Shown piece after piece: positions 4,691 to 6,691 of a stretch of 6,691 nt of DNA. Below the pieces are notes generated by a model, which worked only from the letters and a program-made list of their open reading frames with translations, ran no database searches and was not told the origin of the DNA. Made by a program: the position numbers and the translations under genes. The number at the start of each line of letters is the position of its first letter. Positions within the stretch are counted from its first letter, which is position 1. Source of the DNA: JAHFIW01 sp035495855 (GTDB lineage Bacteria > Patescibacteriota > Patescibacteriia > SG8-24); contig DATJFD010000060.1 in NCBI GenBank assembly GCA_035495855.1, positions 1 through 6,691 on the forward strand, read 5' to 3'.

Positions 4691-4745
4691 AGAAATCCGG
4701 CCCGGTGAGATGGGGATGCGATCCATCTCTTGAGGCCGGATTTCT
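4691..4745. repeat. Inverted repeat AGAAATCCGGCC/GGCCGGATTTCT, copy 2
   Basis: A perfect 12-bp inverted repeat (4691-4702 with 4734-4745) encloses a 31-nt loop that itself holds a 7-bp hairpin, GAGATGG/CCATCTC. The arms equal those of the copy at 4419-4473 and the loop length is identical, but the loop sequence is unrelated. Confidence 0.85.
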
Positions 4746-4825
4746 TTGTTGTCCAAAAACCTCCGGGAAACATTGTGAGGAACGCGGAGGCCGGCGGGAG
4801 GCGGCTTCTTTCCTCAGAGTCCCAG

Positions 4826-4852
4826 AAAAAAAGCCGTCCCCAAAGGGACGGC
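4826..4852 (-). terminator. Intrinsic terminator of nadE
   Basis: On the minus strand GCCGTCCC, loop TTTG and GGGACGGC form a perfect 8-bp stem followed by seven T. It begins 5 nt past the stop codon at 4860-4858. Confidence 0.95.
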
Positions 4853-4857
4853 CACTA

Positions 4858-6691
4858 TCACTTCTTGTCCGCAGCCAGCTTCTCGAGCCCCAGCCACTCT
4901 CGCGACTGGACGACGGGAAGCTGCAGCGCGCGCTCGCGGTCGAGGTCGAGGCCGCCGAGATGGACGGACTCGGGCGTCAGGACCCACTTGAAGATCGAGC
5001 CCACGAACAGCTTCGTGAAACGCTCGACCCAGGTGCGCAGTACCCCCTCCTTGTAGTTGGGCGCCATCTCCGCGAGCTCCTCGTCGGTCCACATCTCGCG
5101 GACCACGCGGTAGACCTCGGCCGGTTCCAGCTTCTCCCCCGCGAAGAGGGCGAAGCAGGCGTCGAGGACCGGGAAGGGCATGAGGTCCTTCTCGTCCTCC
5201 TGTCCGTCGGCGAGCTCGGCGGAGGCCTTGGTCTCGAGGACCTTGGCGACCGCTTCCCAGCCGTGCTCGTGGCAGAGCCAGCGGAGATGCTCGATGACGA
5301 CCGTCTTGGGCTCGTTCGCGATGAGCGAGAACGCGCCCATGAGGTCGCCGCCGACCGTCGAGTAGCCGACGGCCTTCTCCGACATGTTGGAGGTCTGGAG
5401 CCAGAAGCCGCCGGCGCTGTTGGCCCAGTTCCACATCCTGGCGCCGCGGATGCGGGCCTGGATGTTCTGGACCGTGATGGGCGTGAGCATCTCGCCTTCG
5501 GAGAGCATCGCCTTGGCTGCCTCGACCTCGCGGTCGAAGGCCTCCTCGATCGACAGCTCCTTGAACGTCACCCCGAGCTCCTCGCACACGTCGTGCGAGA
5601 TACCCTTGGTCGTCGCCGAGTTGAAGCGCGTCGGCATCGAGAAGCAGTGGATGAAGTCCTTCACCGCCGCTTCCTGCCCCGGGCCGAAGTGCCGTTCGGC
5701 CCAGAGCCGCGCGATGCAGAGCGTCAGGACCGAGTCCTTGCCGCCCGACAGCGCGATGCCGATCTTCCGGAACGCCTTCGTCTTCACGAGGTAGTCCATG
5801 CCCATGACCATCGCTTCGGTCATGTCGCGGAAGAACTCGTCGCGCGGGCAGGCGCCGTGGACGTGCGCCGGCATGAAGAAGCTCTTGTGCGCCGGCGCGG
5901 GATAGCGGTAGCCGTCCCGGTTCGGGAAGTTCCCGGTGCCGTAGCGGAGCACCTTGGCGCGGGGCGACGAGGCGAAGAAACGCTCGCAGTCCGTGCGCCA
6001 GGTGGTGTTCTCGCGGCGCAGCCGGAGCGTGCGGTCGAGGTCGACGACGGCGGTGGCGTACGCCTCCTTCCATCGCTCGCCCTCGAACATCATGCGGCCG
6101 TTCTGGTTGACGTACGCCCCGCCGTCGAAGACGAGCGAGTCGTTGCCGCCGACCTGGTTCACGTAGACCACCGTCGCCTGGTTGTCGCCGGCGCGCGTGG
6201 AGAGCATCTCCCTGCGCGTGGCGGTGACCCCGGCGCGCCACGGCGAAGCCGAGGCGTTGATGATGAGCTCCGCGCCGCTGTAGGCGCGGCGGCGCATCGG
6301 GCCGTCGGGCGACCAGATGTCCTCGCAGACCTCGAGCGCGAACGTGCCGAACGGCAGTTCGAAGACGAGGTCACCGAACGGCACGTGGCCGTCGAGCTTC
6401 TCGTCCATGCCCGGGTAACCGTGCGTGAACGTGCGGTTCTCATAGAACACGCCGTACGTCGGGAGCTTCTCCTTCGGCACGATGCCGTGGATGAGACCGT
6501 TCGAGACGGCGGCGACCGCGTTGTAGAGGTTGCCGCCGAGCCCGACCGTCAGGCCGAACGTGAACATCGTCTTGGCCTTGAAGCCGGTCGACGCGCGGGC
6601 GAACCGCTGGAGCGCGGCCCACTGCTGGTCGACGAACGACTTCCACTGCACCAGGTCCTCCGCGGGGTAGCCGCCGATGACCTGTTCCTGG
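4858..6691 (-). CDS. nadE: Glutamine-dependent NAD+ synthetase, 5' end beyond the window
   Basis: Catalyses the last step of NAD+ biosynthesis: ATP-dependent amidation of deamido-NAD+ with ammonia released from glutamine by its own N-terminal amidase domain. From the first complete codon (6690-6688) 610 residues are visible, with no stop before the right edge. The reading QEQVIGGYPAEDL at the edge aligns with the family's PELxxTGYPPEDL, which places catalytic Glu at residue 2. Lys73 (in PKEKLPTYGVF) and Cys122 (in VCEDIW) complete the nitrilase-type triad. The synthetase domain begins about residue 285, with the PP-loop SGGKDS (315-320), NIQARIRG (409-416) and TSNMSEKAVGY (433-443). The usual motifs are SGG[IV]DS and TGNxSE, so both sites deviate; catalytic residues are otherwise kept. 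The size fits the long, two-domain class. The apparent GTG at 6651 is internal, since the conserved GYPAEDL lies upstream of it. The promoter is outside the window. Confidence 0.93.
   Translation of the reverse strand, partial: QEQVIGGYPAEDLVQWKSFVDQQWAALQRFARASTGFKAKTMFTFGLTVGLGGNLYNAVAAVSNGLIHGIVPKEKLPTYGVFYENRTFTHGYPGMDEKLDGHVPFGDLVFELPFGTFALEVCEDIWSPDGPMRRRAYSGAELIINASASPWRAGVTATRREMLSTRAGDNQATVVYVNQVGGNDSLVFDGGAYVNQNGRMMFEGERWKEAYATAVVDLDRTLRLRRENTTWRTDCERFFASSPRAKVLRYGTGNFPNRDGYRYPAPAHKSFFMPAHVHGACPRDEFFRDMTEAMVMGMDYLVKTKAFRKIGIALSGGKDSVLTLCIARLWAERHFGPGQEAAVKDFIHCFSMPTRFNSATTKGISHDVCEELGVTFKELSIEEAFDREVEAAKAMLSEGEMLTPITVQNIQARIRGARMWNWANSAGGFWLQTSNMSEKAVGYSTVGGDLMGAFSLIANEPKTVVIEHLRWLCHEHGWEAVAKVLETKASAELADGQEDEKDLMPFPVLDACFALFAGEKLEPAEVYRVVREMWTDEELAEMAPNYKEGVLRTWVERFTKLFVGSIFKWVLTPESVHLGGLDLDRERALQLPVVQSREWLGLEKLAADKK

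Larger units (their letters stand above)
4256..4857. other. Long gene-free interval rich in palindromes
   Basis: About 600 nt between the peptidase promoter and the nadE stop codon. The open frames here are short, start without ribosome binding sites, and run across inverted repeats. I see no credible gene. The interval holds the elements listed separately: an 86-nt hairpin, two GAAATCCGGCC inverted repeats, three 29-nt palindromic units inside a 16-bp inverted repeat, and the nadE terminator. The bases between 4746 and 4825 show only a weak CCTCCG/CGGAGG symmetry. Confidence 0.7.

Noticed and set aside
4814..6241. Minus-strand open frame of 475 codons inside nadE
   Set aside because: It lies in another frame of a gene with intact catalytic motifs; its product is Arg/Gly/Ala-rich with no domain pattern.

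Overview
The window is a GC-rich bacterial chromosome segment holding five complete protein genes and one gene cut by the right edge. They are mostly independent transcription units with clear intrinsic terminators. No tRNA, rRNA, transposase, phage gene or CRISPR array is visible. The lineage cannot be fixed from sequence alone. A GC-rich uncultured group is likely, with Patescibacteria of the Uhrbacteria sort or a Myxococcota-like bacterium as candidates. The hints are the Era and LOG sequence style, a secreted Cys-rich CGDG...CPxDC segment, and the mix of apparently leaderless and Shine-Dalgarno starts. This placement is weak.

Layout. At the left, a small unrecognised gene on the minus strand (312 to 49) has a strong ribosome binding site and its own terminator. 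Divergent from it on the plus strand are the ribosome-assembly GTPase Era (508-1374) and a LOG-family nucleotide phosphoribohydrolase-like protein (1484-2224). They are separated by an inverted array of TACTGNN heptamers. A second heptamer array (GAGCTNN) follows the LOG stop codon. A symmetrical terminator (2259-2286) then serves both the LOG gene and the convergent minus-strand gene. That gene encodes a DoxX-like multi-pass membrane protein with an internal duplication (3317-2298). Upstream of it on the same strand is a secreted, papain-like cysteine-peptidase lipoprotein (4187-3393) with a consensus -35, a strong ribosome binding site and a terminator.

The stretch 4256-4857 has no credible gene but is full of symmetric structure. 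It holds an 86-nt imperfect hairpin, two copies of an 11-12 bp inverted repeat with identical 31-nt loops, and three 29-nt palindromic units bracketed by a further 16-bp inverted repeat. The right end (6691-4858) is a glutamine-dependent NAD+ synthetase with amidase and synthetase domains, missing its extreme N-terminus.

The genes do not form one pathway. Era and NadE are core housekeeping, LOG is nucleotide metabolism, and the two envelope genes (peptidase lipoprotein and DoxX-like protein) are neighbours on one strand. I see no convincing new multi-gene system. The unusual content is the repeat and palindrome architecture between genes and some departures from family motifs.
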